Shown one piece after another: positions 24,894-34,808 of a stretch of DNA of 64,000 bases. The translations under genes and the position numbers were made by a program. The notes beneath the pieces were generated by a model. It saw only the letters and a program-made list of their open reading frames with translations, ran no database searches and had not been told where the DNA came from. The stretch's first letter is position 1. Each line of letters begins with the position of its first letter. Where the stretch lies: the NCBI RefSeq assembly GCF_003413745.1, contig NZ_QVID01000002.1, forward strand, positions 434,001 to 498,000. Direction: 5' to 3'. The stretch comes from Marixanthomonas ophiurae (GTDB taxonomy: Bacteria > Bacteroidota > Bacteroidia > Flavobacteriales > Flavobacteriaceae).

Positions 24894-25580
24894 ATGATGT
24901 ATTCAGTTTTATCTGGAGATATAATCTCATCGACTAGTTTGCATAATAAAGATCGTAATTTGGTAGAGAAAGAGCTCGCTAAATTATTGAAAAAACTAGA
25001 AGCCGAATTTGAGGTATATGGTCGTATTGTAAAAGGAGATTATATAGAATGTGTAGCTCCGAAAGCTGAGGATGGCTTGCGGGTCGCGCTAGCAATTAAA
25101 AGTTTTGTGAAGTCAATCCCGATTGAATTGAGTAGTTATAAAAAAGACAAAAATCGTGTCCGCCTCTTTAAAACCCACGGATTACGATTGGCAATAGGGT
25201 ATGGACCATTAAGCCGGTATAATCCTAAAAAAGGGGTTATTGATGGAGAGGCTATATATTTGTCCGGTCGTGAAATTAGTGGGATGTCAACACATAATAA
25301 AGAACGGGTAGTTATTAAAAACACCTTGTTTTTTGTTTCAGAAAACGAAACTCTCAACAATCGGTTCAAACCTGTTTTTGAATTATTGGACACCTTGCTA
25401 AGCAAAGCAACCGCAAGGCAAAGTGAAGTGTTGTATTTAAAATTGCTAAATCAGCAAGAAGACGAAATAGCGAAAACATTGGGTATTGGCCAATCAGCTG
25501 TTAATAGGCATTCAACAAGTGTTGGCTGGAATGCTATTGAAACGGCCGTACTGGATTTTTCAAAAACACTTTCTAAATAA
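24894..25580 (+). CDS. SatD-like protein with C-terminal helix-turn-helix (228 aa)
   Basis: Starts at ATG 24894 (a second ATG directly follows). The N-terminal 150 residues resemble the SatD family (MYSVLSGDIISSTSL, VKGDYIECVAP, GLRLAIGYGPL, GEAIYLSGREIS), whose biochemical role is not settled. The fold-like pattern, with D near the start and G-x-G-D, recalls nucleotide-cyclase-like domains. The last 60 residues form a sigma-70-region-4 or LuxR-like HTH (KATARQSEVLYLKLLNQQED, EIAKTLGIGQSAVNRHST). It is followed after 5 bases by a DUF3307 membrane protein, a pairing seen in many bacteria. Likely DNA-binding and autoregulated through the repeats upstream. Confidence 0.8.
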   Translation: MMYSVLSGDIISSTSLHNKDRNLVEKELAKLLKKLEAEFEVYGRIVKGDYIECVAPKAEDGLRVALAIKSFVKSIPIELSSYKKDKNRVRLFKTHGLRLAIGYGPLSRYNPKKGVIDGEAIYLSGREISGMSTHNKERVVIKNTLFFVSENETLNNRFKPVFELLDTLLSKATARQSEVLYLKLLNQQEDEIAKTLGIGQSAVNRHSTSVGWNAIETAVLDFSKTLSK

Positions 25581-25585
25581 CCACT

Positions 25586-26290
25586 ATGGAATTTTCAACC
25601 TTTTTATTACTTCAATTTTTGGCACATTTACTGGCCGACTACTTTTTCCAGTGGTCTACAATGGCCGAACAAAAAAATCGCTTGGGTTTTAAAAGTGGTC
25701 TCTTAATTTGGCACGTGCTCATTGTTTTTGTATTCTCTTGGCTCTTGGCATTTCAATTGAGTTTTATTTATGGAGCTGTAATAATAGCTGTGCTGCATTA
25801 TGTTATAGATGGTTGCAAGCCCTATATAAGCCGAAACAATTCAATAGGCCGTTACGCCTTTTTTATAGACCAGACACTTCATATTATCGTATTGAGTCTT
25901 GTTTGCTGGGGATTTGCCGTTTATCAAGGAATCGACTCTTTATGGCAGCCGCCAATTAGTATCAAAGGCTTATTTTTAATTGTGGGGTATTTAATTTGCT
26001 TAAAACCGGCAAATATTTTTATTCGTGAAGTATTTAGCGCCACCCAAATTGAAGTAACCAGCGACAATGAGCTTCCCAATGCCGGGAAAGTAATCGGGGT
26101 GCTAGAGCGGTTGTTAACCTTAACCTTTATAGTAATTGACCAATACGAAGCAGTTGGCTTCCTTATTGCAGCAAAATCCATTTTACGCTATCGGGATGAA
26201 GAAACGCTAAAAACCGAGTATGTTTTAATTGGTACCATGCTAAGCTTTGGTATTGCAGTTGTCTTAGGGATTATAACAAATGCAATCTAA
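25586..26290 (+). CDS. DUF3307 membrane protein
   Basis: 234 residues with about six membrane segments. The N terminus FLAHLLADYFFQWSTMAEQKN, with FLAHLLADY and a following HxxIDG-type motif (LHYVIDGCKPYISRNN, DQTLHI), is characteristic of DUF3307. The conserved His and Asp residues in the membrane suggest a metal or lipid-linked activity, but none is known. It is translationally linked to the SatD-like gene (5-base gap), and its stop lies against the tilS start. Confidence 0.83.
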   Translation: MEFSTFLLLQFLAHLLADYFFQWSTMAEQKNRLGFKSGLLIWHVLIVFVFSWLLAFQLSFIYGAVIIAVLHYVIDGCKPYISRNNSIGRYAFFIDQTLHIIVLSLVCWGFAVYQGIDSLWQPPISIKGLFLIVGYLICLKPANIFIREVFSATQIEVTSDNELPNAGKVIGVLERLLTLTFIVIDQYEAVGFLIAAKSILRYRDEETLKTEYVLIGTMLSFGIAVVLGIITNAI

Positions 26291-26291
26291 T

Positions 26292-27602
26292 ATGCTTCAA
26301 AAATTTAAGGAACATCTTGGCACTCATTTTTCATTCTTAAAAGAAAAAAAAATACTTATAGCCTGCAGTGGAGGAGTAGATAGTGTTGTACTCTCTTTTT
26401 TGTTGAAAAAATCAGGATTTAATATTGGCTTGGCGCATTGTAATTTTTCCCTGCGTGGAAAAGAAAGTGATGGGGATGAAACTTTTGTGATAGACTGGGC
26501 CGATAAATTGTCCATTCCCATTTTTACGGAAACATTTGATACCAAGGAATTTGCAAAAGACCATAAGTTTTCCACACAAATGGCAGCCCGAGAATTGCGT
26601 TATCATTGGTTTAATGAGATTTTAAAAGACTTTAAGTACGATTATGTTGCAACCGGCCATCACGCCGATGACGATTTGGAAACATTTTTTATCAATCTAA
26701 GCCGCGGCAGTGGATTGCAGGGCTTGACTGGAATTCCAGACATAAATGAAACAGTAATTAGACCATTACTACCCTTTTCTCGACCTGAAATAGTTGCTTT
26801 TGCTGAAGAGAATACATTAAAGTGGCGAGAAGACAGTAGTAACACTTCAACCGATTATTTACGTAATAAACTACGCCACGATGTAATTCCCGAGTATAAA
26901 AATGCAGTGGAGGGTGTATTACAGAATATTCAGAAAACACAAAAGTATTTAAAAGACAGTCAAGATTTAATTGAAGATTATATGGCGTTGGTTTATAATC
27001 TTGCCGTTACTGAAAATTTTGATGGGTACACGCTTCATATTGAAAAACTGCAAGAACTTCCACACACCGAAGCGGTTTTGTATCAATTATTACATCCGTT
27101 TGGATTTACAGATTGGCCAGTTGTTTCAGAATTGTTAAAAGCACAAAGTGGAAAACAGGTTTTCTCAAGTACACATAGATTATTAAAAGATAGAAATGTG
27201 TTGTTATTGACAAAAATCACTTCAAAAGAGAGAAAACAAGAAATTTTAATAAAAAAAAGCACAAAAAAAATAGAATCCCCACTACAAATGGAGCTTAATC
27301 CTATCGATAAAATAGGGTATATTGACAACAGTGTGATTTACGTTGATGAAGATAAACTACAATACCCTTTAAAACTTAGAAAGTGGCGTAAAGGCGATAT
27401 ATTTCAGCCCTTCGGAATGAAAGGAAAAAAGAAATTAAGTAAGTTTTTTAAAGATGAAAAGCTATCTTTGGTAGCCAAAGAAAAACTTTGGGTACTGTGT
27501 AGTGATTCAGAAATTATTTGGATTATAGGTCACAGGGCTGATGAACGTTTTAAAGTAACTTCAAAAACAACAGATATATTGAAAATTACGGTTAAAAATT
27601 AA
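26292..27602 (+). CDS. tilS: tRNA(Ile)-lysidine synthetase
   Basis: About 436 residues. The PP-loop ATP pyrophosphatase motif is LIACSGGVDSVVLS. GLAHCNFSLRGKESDGDE, ATGHHADDDLETFFINLSRG, GLTGIPDI and RPLLPFSR follow, as in TilS, and the C-terminal substrate-binding part (about 350-436) has KLRKWRKGDIFQPFGMKGKKK. It changes cytidine 34 of tRNA-Ile to lysidine so that AUA is read as Ile, and it is essential. ATG 26292 gives the usual Met-Leu start. ATG 26280 would add four residues and overlap DUF3307 by 11 bases. Confidence 0.93.
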   Translation: MLQKFKEHLGTHFSFLKEKKILIACSGGVDSVVLSFLLKKSGFNIGLAHCNFSLRGKESDGDETFVIDWADKLSIPIFTETFDTKEFAKDHKFSTQMAARELRYHWFNEILKDFKYDYVATGHHADDDLETFFINLSRGSGLQGLTGIPDINETVIRPLLPFSRPEIVAFAEENTLKWREDSSNTSTDYLRNKLRHDVIPEYKNAVEGVLQNIQKTQKYLKDSQDLIEDYMALVYNLAVTENFDGYTLHIEKLQELPHTEAVLYQLLHPFGFTDWPVVSELLKAQSGKQVFSSTHRLLKDRNVLLLTKITSKERKQEILIKKSTKKIESPLQMELNPIDKIGYIDNSVIYVDEDKLQYPLKLRKWRKGDIFQPFGMKGKKKLSKFFKDEKLSLVAKEKLWVLCSDSEIIWIIGHRADERFKVTSKTTDILKITVKN

Positions 27603-27609
27603 TACTACA

Positions 27610-29610
27610 ATGAAAAAATTCCTCTTACTTTTTATTTCAGTTTTTTGTTTGTTTAATACGCTCAATGCACAAGTTTTAGATCCAGTTTCTTGGGAAGTAA
27701 CAATCCAACAAGAAAAAGGCGATTTATATAATGTGATAATGACAGCTACCATAGAAGAAGGCTGGCATTTGTACAGTCAAAAACAATTTGGTGAAGAGTT
27801 TGAAGGTCCTATTCCTACTGAGTTTGCTTATAATAACACACCAGAAACTTTTACATTGGTAGGCGAAACCCAAGAACCTGATGTAGCCCCAATACACGAT
27901 CCAGTTTTTGACCTCGATGTCATATTTTTCGGAAATAAAGCCACCTTTATCCAACCAATAAAGGTGATTAATTCGGAAGGGTTAAAAGTGAATGTCGAGA
28001 TTTACTATTCAGTTTGTGATGATGAAAAATGTTTACCTCCAGACACAAAAACATTTGAAGTTGATTTAGCTTCAGGAAAAAGTAAAAAGGATTTGGCCGA
28101 AGTAACAGCAGATGACTTAGAAAAAACTGCTGCACTGACGATTGATATTGGTAACAAAGACCAATATAGAACAGAACAAGAAGAAGGTTCTGAAAAAGGT
28201 TTTCTAACCATCTTTTTATTAGGATTTGTAGGAGGGTTAATTGCTTTATTAACACCTTGTGTCTTTCCTATGATTCCGTTAACCGTTTCATTTTTTACAA
28301 AAGGGGCTAAAAACAAGAAAAAAGGAATGGTCAACGCTATTTTATATGGCCTTTTTATTTTTGCAATTTACTTATTGCTTAGTTTACCTTTTCATTTACT
28401 AGACTCATTAGACCCTGAAATACTTAATAATATATCAACTAACACTACATTGAATATTATCTTTTTTGTGATATTCATGGTGTTTGCTTTTTCTTTCTTT
28501 GGTTTTTATGAAATTACCCTACCAAACTCTTGGAGCTCAAAAATGGATAGTAAAGCTTCAAGTATTGGAGGTATTATTGGCATATTTTTTATGGCATTAA
28601 CACTTGCCATTGTTTCATTTTCTTGTACAGGACCTATTTTGGGTTCTTTGTTAGGAGGTTCATTGACGAGTGACGGAGGCGCAATGCAACTTACCTTTGG
28701 TATGGGAGGTTTTGGACTGGCATTAGCCTTACCATTTGCACTTTTTGCGTTATTTCCAAATTGGTTAAACTCATTACCAAAAAGTGGAGGATGGCTTAAT
28801 ACGGTTAAAGTAGTATTAGGCTTTATTGAATTAGGATTAGCATTTAAATTCCTTTCAAATGCTGATTTGGTAGAACATTGGGGACTTTTAAAACGTGAAA
28901 TATTTATTGCTATCTGGATACTGTGTGCCTTGGGAATGGCATTATATCTTTTTGGTTTTATTCGCTTTCCGCATGATGGGCCTAAAAAGAAGAGACCAGC
29001 TATTGGTAATATTTTAGTTGGCGTAGTAACTTTTGCTTTTATGCTTTACTTAATTCCGGGTTTAACAAACTCTAGTTATGCCAATCTTAAACTATTAAGT
29101 GGATTCCCGCCACCACTATTTTATAGTGTTTATGATAAAGATACAGAAGCACCTTTGGGTCTTGAAGCTTATAAAGATTTAGACGAAGGTCTAGCTGTTG
29201 CAAAAGCTTCTGGAAAACCAATTATGATAGATTTTACGGGTTGGGCATGTGTAAATTGCCGAAAAATGGAGGAACAAGTGTGGAGCCGTCAAGATATTTT
29301 TGAAACTATAAATGAAGATTATGTTTTGATTTCATTATATGTTGATGACAGAAAGGAACTACCCGATGACCAAAAATTTAATTTTTTAAAACCAAGTGGA
29401 GGCGTAAAAAAGATTAAAACAATAGGGGATAAGTGGGCAACGTTCCAAACAGTTAATTTTAGAAATAACTCACAGCCATATTATATTTTAATGGATTCTA
29501 ACTTTAATCTATTAAATAAACCTGTTGGTTATACACCTAATGCAGATGAATATCTATATTGGCTTGAAGAAGGGCTTAAAAACTTCTCTGGAGAAACTGA
29601 ATCAAAATAG
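27610..29610 (+). CDS. dsbD: Protein-disulfide reductase DsbD
   Basis: 666 residues with the three-part DsbD plan. After a signal peptide (ending TLNAQ) comes a periplasmic alpha domain with CDDEKCLPP (Cys pair). About eight membrane segments follow (about 195-490), with LTPCVFPMIPLTVSFF and FSCTGPILGSLLGG (the membrane Cys pair). The C-terminal thioredoxin-like gamma domain has GWACVNCRKMEEQVW (CVNC). It passes electrons from cytoplasmic thioredoxin to periplasmic proteins such as cytochrome-maturation factors. It starts 8 bases after tilS and ends at a hairpin terminator. Confidence 0.95.
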   Translation: MKKFLLLFISVFCLFNTLNAQVLDPVSWEVTIQQEKGDLYNVIMTATIEEGWHLYSQKQFGEEFEGPIPTEFAYNNTPETFTLVGETQEPDVAPIHDPVFDLDVIFFGNKATFIQPIKVINSEGLKVNVEIYYSVCDDEKCLPPDTKTFEVDLASGKSKKDLAEVTADDLEKTAALTIDIGNKDQYRTEQEEGSEKGFLTIFLLGFVGGLIALLTPCVFPMIPLTVSFFTKGAKNKKKGMVNAILYGLFIFAIYLLLSLPFHLLDSLDPEILNNISTNTTLNIIFFVIFMVFAFSFFGFYEITLPNSWSSKMDSKASSIGGIIGIFFMALTLAIVSFSCTGPILGSLLGGSLTSDGGAMQLTFGMGGFGLALALPFALFALFPNWLNSLPKSGGWLNTVKVVLGFIELGLAFKFLSNADLVEHWGLLKREIFIAIWILCALGMALYLFGFIRFPHDGPKKKRPAIGNILVGVVTFAFMLYLIPGLTNSSYANLKLLSGFPPPLFYSVYDKDTEAPLGLEAYKDLDEGLAVAKASGKPIMIDFTGWACVNCRKMEEQVWSRQDIFETINEDYVLISLYVDDRKELPDDQKFNFLKPSGGVKKIKTIGDKWATFQTVNFRNNSQPYYILMDSNFNLLNKPVGYTPNADEYLYWLEEGLKNFSGETESK

Positions 29611-29622
29611 AGATAAAAGAAA

Positions 29623-29649
29623 AGCGTCCCGACCTTTCGGCGGGACGCT
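29623..29649 (+). terminator. Hairpin terminator after dsbD
   Basis: AGCGTCCCG (29623-29631) pairs with CGGGACGCT (29641-29649). There is no strong T run after it (AATAAC), so it is either weak or a transcript-end stem. Confidence 0.65.
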
Positions 29650-29768
29650 AATAACAAACCTAACTTAGTAAATTTTAATATAGTAACGATTCTAATTTTT
29701 TATCCCCACAAAAAATTATAATGCAGTTACATATTCACTAATACACTTCCAAAGATATGACTTGTTTG

Positions 29769-29797
29769 TACGTAAAACCATACGTGCATACACGTAT
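29769..29797. promoter_or_regulatory. ACGT palindrome upstream of the glycolytic operon
   Basis: ATACGTG-CATA-CACGTAT (29780-29797) is a perfect 7-base inverted repeat. A TACGTA (29769-29774) precedes it, so three ACGT cores fall in 26 bases. It lies 75 bases before the pfkA ATG and may be an operator. The rest of 29650-29872 shows only AT-rich DNA. Confidence 0.45.
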
Positions 29798-29872
29798 TTT
29801 TTTCAATTTTTTTTTTATTTAAAAGAAATATAGGTATTGCCTAAGTGGCATTATTCATTTAGTTTTACAGAA

Positions 29873-30859
29873 ATGACCCAAACAATAAACAAAATTGCGG
29901 TTTTAACAAGCGGAGGTGATGCACCTGGCATGAATGCAGCTATACGAGCTGTAGTACGAGCTTGCGCTTTTCATAAATTAGATTGTGTAGGTATTTTTAG
30001 AGGGTATGAAGGTCTAATTGAAGGAGATTTTAAACCGTTAGGGCCTCGTTCTGTAAAAAACATTATTAATAAAGGAGGAACCTTTTTAAAGTCTGCTCGA
30101 TCTCAGGAGTTTAGAACCAAAGAAGGCAGAAAAAAAGCTTTTGAGCAGTTAAAAAAAGAAAATATTGACGCCTTAGTAGCTATTGGAGGAGACGGCACCT
30201 TTACCGGAGCATCCATTTTTACAGAAGAATTTAACTTTCCAATCGTAGGGCTTCCAGGTACTATAGACAACGACATATATGGCACCGATGTAACTATTGG
30301 TTATGACACCGCATTAAATACCGTAGTTGAAGCCATTGATAAGATTAGAGATACCGCAAATTCTCATAACCGCCTTTTTTTAGTGGAAGTGATGGGTAGA
30401 AATGCAGGAAGCATTGCTTTAAATGCAGGTATTGGAGCCGGCGCTGAAGAAATATTGATACCTGAAGAAAATTTAGGTCAAGATAGATTAATAGAATCAC
30501 TTAAACGAAGTAAGAAGTCAGGTAAAACTTCAAGTATTATTGTAGTCTCTGAAGGGGATCAAATAGGAAAAAATATTTTTAAACTCGCTGGTTATATTGA
30601 AGAGAACCTCAATGAATATGAAGTACGGGTAACGGTGTTAGGCCACATTCAGCGTGGAGGAGCACCTAGTTGTTACGATCGCGTCTTGGCAAGTAGGTTA
30701 GGAGTTAGCGCTGTAGATACTTTATTAGATGGTAAAAGCAATATTATGATTGGTATTTCGCACAACCAAATTACTACCGTCCCTTTTTCTGAAGCTATTA
30801 AAAGTAGTAACGATCTCGATTTAGAATTGGTTCGAGTGGCGGATATTACTTCGATTTAA
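29873..30859 (+). CDS. pfkA: 6-phosphofructokinase
   Basis: 328 residues from ATG 29873. The in-frame TTG at 29837 would add twelve residues absent from the family. ATP site is VLTSGGDAPGMNAAIRAVV, then GGDGTFTGA, PGTIDNDIYGTDVTIGYDTA (Asp-Thr of the catalytic site), VMGRNAGSIAL and HIQRGGAPS. This is the bacterial ATP-dependent PfkA (phosphorylates fructose 6-phosphate, allosteric). It leads a run of pfkA, gap, a GlcNAc-kinase-like gene and pgi on one strand. Confidence 0.96.
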   Translation: MTQTINKIAVLTSGGDAPGMNAAIRAVVRACAFHKLDCVGIFRGYEGLIEGDFKPLGPRSVKNIINKGGTFLKSARSQEFRTKEGRKKAFEQLKKENIDALVAIGGDGTFTGASIFTEEFNFPIVGLPGTIDNDIYGTDVTIGYDTALNTVVEAIDKIRDTANSHNRLFLVEVMGRNAGSIALNAGIGAGAEEILIPEENLGQDRLIESLKRSKKSGKTSSIIVVSEGDQIGKNIFKLAGYIEENLNEYEVRVTVLGHIQRGGAPSCYDRVLASRLGVSAVDTLLDGKSNIMIGISHNQITTVPFSEAIKSSNDLDLELVRVADITSI

Positions 30860-30893
30860 TTTTAGTACCTTATTAATTGAGTGAATCTTTTAA

Positions 30894-31904
<1,011 letters not shown>

Positions 31905-31906
31905 GT

Positions 31907-32758
31907 ATGGTTTTAATAGCTGATGGTGGTTCAACAAAATGCGATTGGATTCTTTTGAATAAGGATGATGATGTTATTCAAAAAACACGTACGTTAGGAT
32001 TAAACCCTACAGTGGTTTCTCAAGAAGAAATAACCAAACGGATTCAAGGCAATGAAACCTTATTGGATATTTTTGATACTGTAAAAACAGTTGATTTTTA
32101 TGGAGCTGGTTGTGGTACAGAAACCCCAAGAAAGCTTTTACAAGAAGTGTTGGAACGACTATTTCCTACTGCAAAGATTACCTTATATGAAGATATAGCG
32201 GCTGCTGTTTATGCAACCACTACAGAACCTGGAGTTGTAAGCATTTTAGGTACTGGAAGTAATTGTTGCTATTTTGATGGCGCGACAATTCATTCAGGAG
32301 TGCCATCATTGGGTTATTCGGTAATGGATGATGCGAGTGGTAACTATTTCGGAAAACAATTATTACGAGATTATTTTTATAAAAAAATGCCGCCTAAAGT
32401 TGCTTCAGAATTTGAAGAAAAATATGACTTAAATCCAGATACCATAAAAGTAAACTTATATAAAAAATCAAATCCCAACGCTTATTTAGCTTCTTTTGCC
32501 GAATTTTTCTTTCTTTGTAAGCGAGATGATCATTATTTCAACCAGTTAATAAAAACAGGAATAGCACTGTTTATTGAAAATCAGGTGCTTATTTATAAAG
32601 AGGCAAAGCAAGTTCCAATTCATTTTGTAGGGTCTATTGCTCATTTTTCAAAAGAAGTGATAAGTGAATGCCTAGAAGAGTATAATTTGCAACCTGGAAA
32701 TTTTATTAAAAGACCCATTGATGGGTTGATTACTTATTATAAAACTAAGGAGTTATAA
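31907..32758 (+). CDS. BadF/BadG/BcrA/BcrD-type sugar kinase (N-acetylglucosamine kinase-like)
   Basis: 283 residues of the ASKHA kinase fold. Phosphate-1 loop ADGGSTKCDWIL, phosphate-2-like GVVSILGTGSNCCYFDG, adenosine part IHFVGSIAHFSKEVI. Members of this BadF-like group phosphorylate N-acetylglucosamine and related amino sugars, and bacteroidal homologues are usually annotated as N-acetylglucosamine kinase. It starts 2 bases after gap and ends 2 bases before pgi, so it is in the glycolytic operon. Substrate is inferred from family and context. Confidence 0.85.
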   Translation: MVLIADGGSTKCDWILLNKDDDVIQKTRTLGLNPTVVSQEEITKRIQGNETLLDIFDTVKTVDFYGAGCGTETPRKLLQEVLERLFPTAKITLYEDIAAAVYATTTEPGVVSILGTGSNCCYFDGATIHSGVPSLGYSVMDDASGNYFGKQLLRDYFYKKMPPKVASEFEEKYDLNPDTIKVNLYKKSNPNAYLASFAEFFFLCKRDDHYFNQLIKTGIALFIENQVLIYKEAKQVPIHFVGSIAHFSKEVISECLEEYNLQPGNFIKRPIDGLITYYKTKEL

Positions 32759-32760
32759 GA

Positions 32761-34326
32761 ATGAGTTTACCTAAAATAAACCCTACACAAACAAAAGCTT
32801 GGAGTGCCTTAAAAACACATTTTTCAGAAATGAAAGATGTGAATATGCAAGACTTGTTTGCAGGAGATACAACTCGTTCTAAAGAATTTTCAATCGAATG
32901 GAATGACTTTTATATTGATTATTCCAAAAACCGAATTACAGATACCACAAAATCATTATTGATCGACTTAGCAAAAGAAGTTAGGTTAGAAGAAGCAATT
33001 GAAGCTCAGTTTAAAGGCACCAAAATAAACGAAACTGAAGATAGAGCCGTTTTACATACTGCCTTGCGTGATTTTACTGAGATGAAACCAGAAGTTAAAG
33101 AAACACTTCAGAGAATGAAGCTTTTTTCAGAAGCTGTAATTTCTGGAGCTTGGAAAGGCTGTACCGGCAAACCAATTACCGATGTGGTAAACATTGGCGT
33201 GGGCGGAAGCGATTTAGGTCCTAAAATGGTAACCGAAGCGTTACACTTTTATAAAAACCATGTAAACGTTCATTTTGTTTCCAATGTTGATGGAGATCAT
33301 GTTATGGAAACTATAAATGACTTAAACCCTGAAACTACATTGTTTATTGTGGTTTCAAAAAGCTTTACGACTCTTGAAACCTTAACCAATGCCAATACGA
33401 TTCGTAATTGGTTTTTAGAAAAACATTCAGAAGTAGCTATTGAAGATCATTTTGTAGCAGTTTCTACAAATACAGAAGCGGTTCTTGACTTTGGTATTGC
33501 TTCAAAAAATATATTTCCAATGTGGGATTGGGTTGGAGGTCGTTTCTCACTCTGGAGTGCCGTGGGTCTTTCAATCTGCTGCGCCGTTGGTTATGACAAT
33601 TTTGAAGAATTATTGAAAGGTGCTCACAAAATGGATACTCATTTTCAATCTTCAGTCTTAGATGAAAATATTCCTGTAATTCTTGCTATGCTTTCTATTT
33701 GGAACGCTAACTTTTTTGAAGCTGAAAGTGAAGCAGTAATTCCATATTCAGAATATTTAAGCAAACTGGTTACGTATTTACAACAGGCTGTTATGGAAAG
33801 TAACGGAAAAGGCACAGATCGAAACGGTAACAAAGTAGATTATACCACGGGAACAATTGTTTGGGGTGATACTGGTACGAATGCACAGCACGCTTTTTTC
33901 CAGTTAATTCATCAAGGAAAACGACTAATCCCGGTAGATTTTATTGCTTTTAAAGAATCGTTACACGGAAATAAAGAACACCATAGAAAACTAATTTCAA
34001 ACTGTTTTGCACAATCTGAATCCTTGCTACAAGGCACGTTTGATAAAAATATTGAAAATCCATTCAGACAATTTGAAGGAAATAAACCTTCAAATACTAT
34101 CCTTATTGAAAAATTGACACCGCATAGCTTAGGAAGCTTATTAGCTATGTACGAGCACAAATTATTTGTACAGGGTGTGGTTTGGAATATTTTCAGTTAC
34201 GATCAATGGGGCGTAGAACTAGGGAAAACCGTTGCAAAAAATGTAATGGAAGCAATTAAAACCAAGGATTACTCGTTAATAAACAACCAGTCAACCAAGG
34301 ATTTGCTTTCTAAAGTTTCTAAATAG
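32761..34326 (+). CDS. pgi: Glucose-6-phosphate isomerase
   Basis: 521 residues. NIGVGGSDLGPKMVTEAL, VSKSFTTLETLTNAN, WDWVGGRFSLWSAVGLS, DTGTNAQHAFFQLIHQG and the C-terminal FSYDQWGVELGKTVAKNV are the phosphoglucose isomerase signatures. It interconverts glucose and fructose 6-phosphates in the cytoplasm. It is the last gene of the glycolytic run and abuts rlmH on the opposite strand with 2 bases between stops. Slightly shorter than the E. coli enzyme. Confidence 0.96.
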   Translation: MSLPKINPTQTKAWSALKTHFSEMKDVNMQDLFAGDTTRSKEFSIEWNDFYIDYSKNRITDTTKSLLIDLAKEVRLEEAIEAQFKGTKINETEDRAVLHTALRDFTEMKPEVKETLQRMKLFSEAVISGAWKGCTGKPITDVVNIGVGGSDLGPKMVTEALHFYKNHVNVHFVSNVDGDHVMETINDLNPETTLFIVVSKSFTTLETLTNANTIRNWFLEKHSEVAIEDHFVAVSTNTEAVLDFGIASKNIFPMWDWVGGRFSLWSAVGLSICCAVGYDNFEELLKGAHKMDTHFQSSVLDENIPVILAMLSIWNANFFEAESEAVIPYSEYLSKLVTYLQQAVMESNGKGTDRNGNKVDYTTGTIVWGDTGTNAQHAFFQLIHQGKRLIPVDFIAFKESLHGNKEHHRKLISNCFAQSESLLQGTFDKNIENPFRQFEGNKPSNTILIEKLTPHSLGSLLAMYEHKLFVQGVVWNIFSYDQWGVELGKTVAKNVMEAIKTKDYSLINNQSTKDLLSKVSK

Positions 34327-34328
34327 TT

Positions 34329-34802
34329 TTATCTATGATGATAAGGCTCATTTTTAAGTATAGTGTAACCTCTGTATAGTTGTTCTATAAAAAATACGCG
34401 AACCATTTGGTGTGAAAAAGTCATTTTAGATAGTGATATTTTGCCATTGGCTCGTTCGTAAATTTCATCGCTAAAGCCATACGGGCCTCCAATAACAAAT
34501 ACTAAGTTTTTTAATCCGCTGTTCATTTTTTTCTGAAGAAACTGCGAAAAACCTACCGAGCTAAATTGTTTCCCGTTTTCATCTAAAAGAATAAGCGTAT
34601 CTGCGTTTTGGAGCCGTTTTAAAATTGCTTCGCCTTCGGCTTGTTTCTGTAAGGTTTCAGAAAGGTTTTTAACGTTTTTAATATCAGGAATGAGTTCAAA
34701 AGAAAACGGGACGTAGTGTTTTAACCGCTTTGAATATGCTGCGATTAAAGTTTGTAGGTTTTTATCATCGGTCTTCCCTATGACCAACAAGGTAATTTTC
34801 AT
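34329..34802 (-). CDS. rlmH: 23S rRNA (pseudouridine1915-N3)-methyltransferase RlmH
   Basis: 157 residues of the SPOUT family. The knot region is FVIGGPYGFSDEIYERANGK, then SLSKMTFSHQMVRVFFIEQLYRGYTI and the C-terminal EPYHHR, near identical to other RlmH. It methylates pseudouridine 1915 in helix 69 of 23S rRNA using SAM. It follows the nucleotidyl cyclase gene by 6 bases on the same strand. Confidence 0.95.
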   Translation of the reverse strand: MKITLLVIGKTDDKNLQTLIAAYSKRLKHYVPFSFELIPDIKNVKNLSETLQKQAEGEAILKRLQNADTLILLDENGKQFSSVGFSQFLQKKMNSGLKNLVFVIGGPYGFSDEIYERANGKISLSKMTFSHQMVRVFFIEQLYRGYTILKNEPYHHR

Positions 34803-34808
34803 GAGTAT

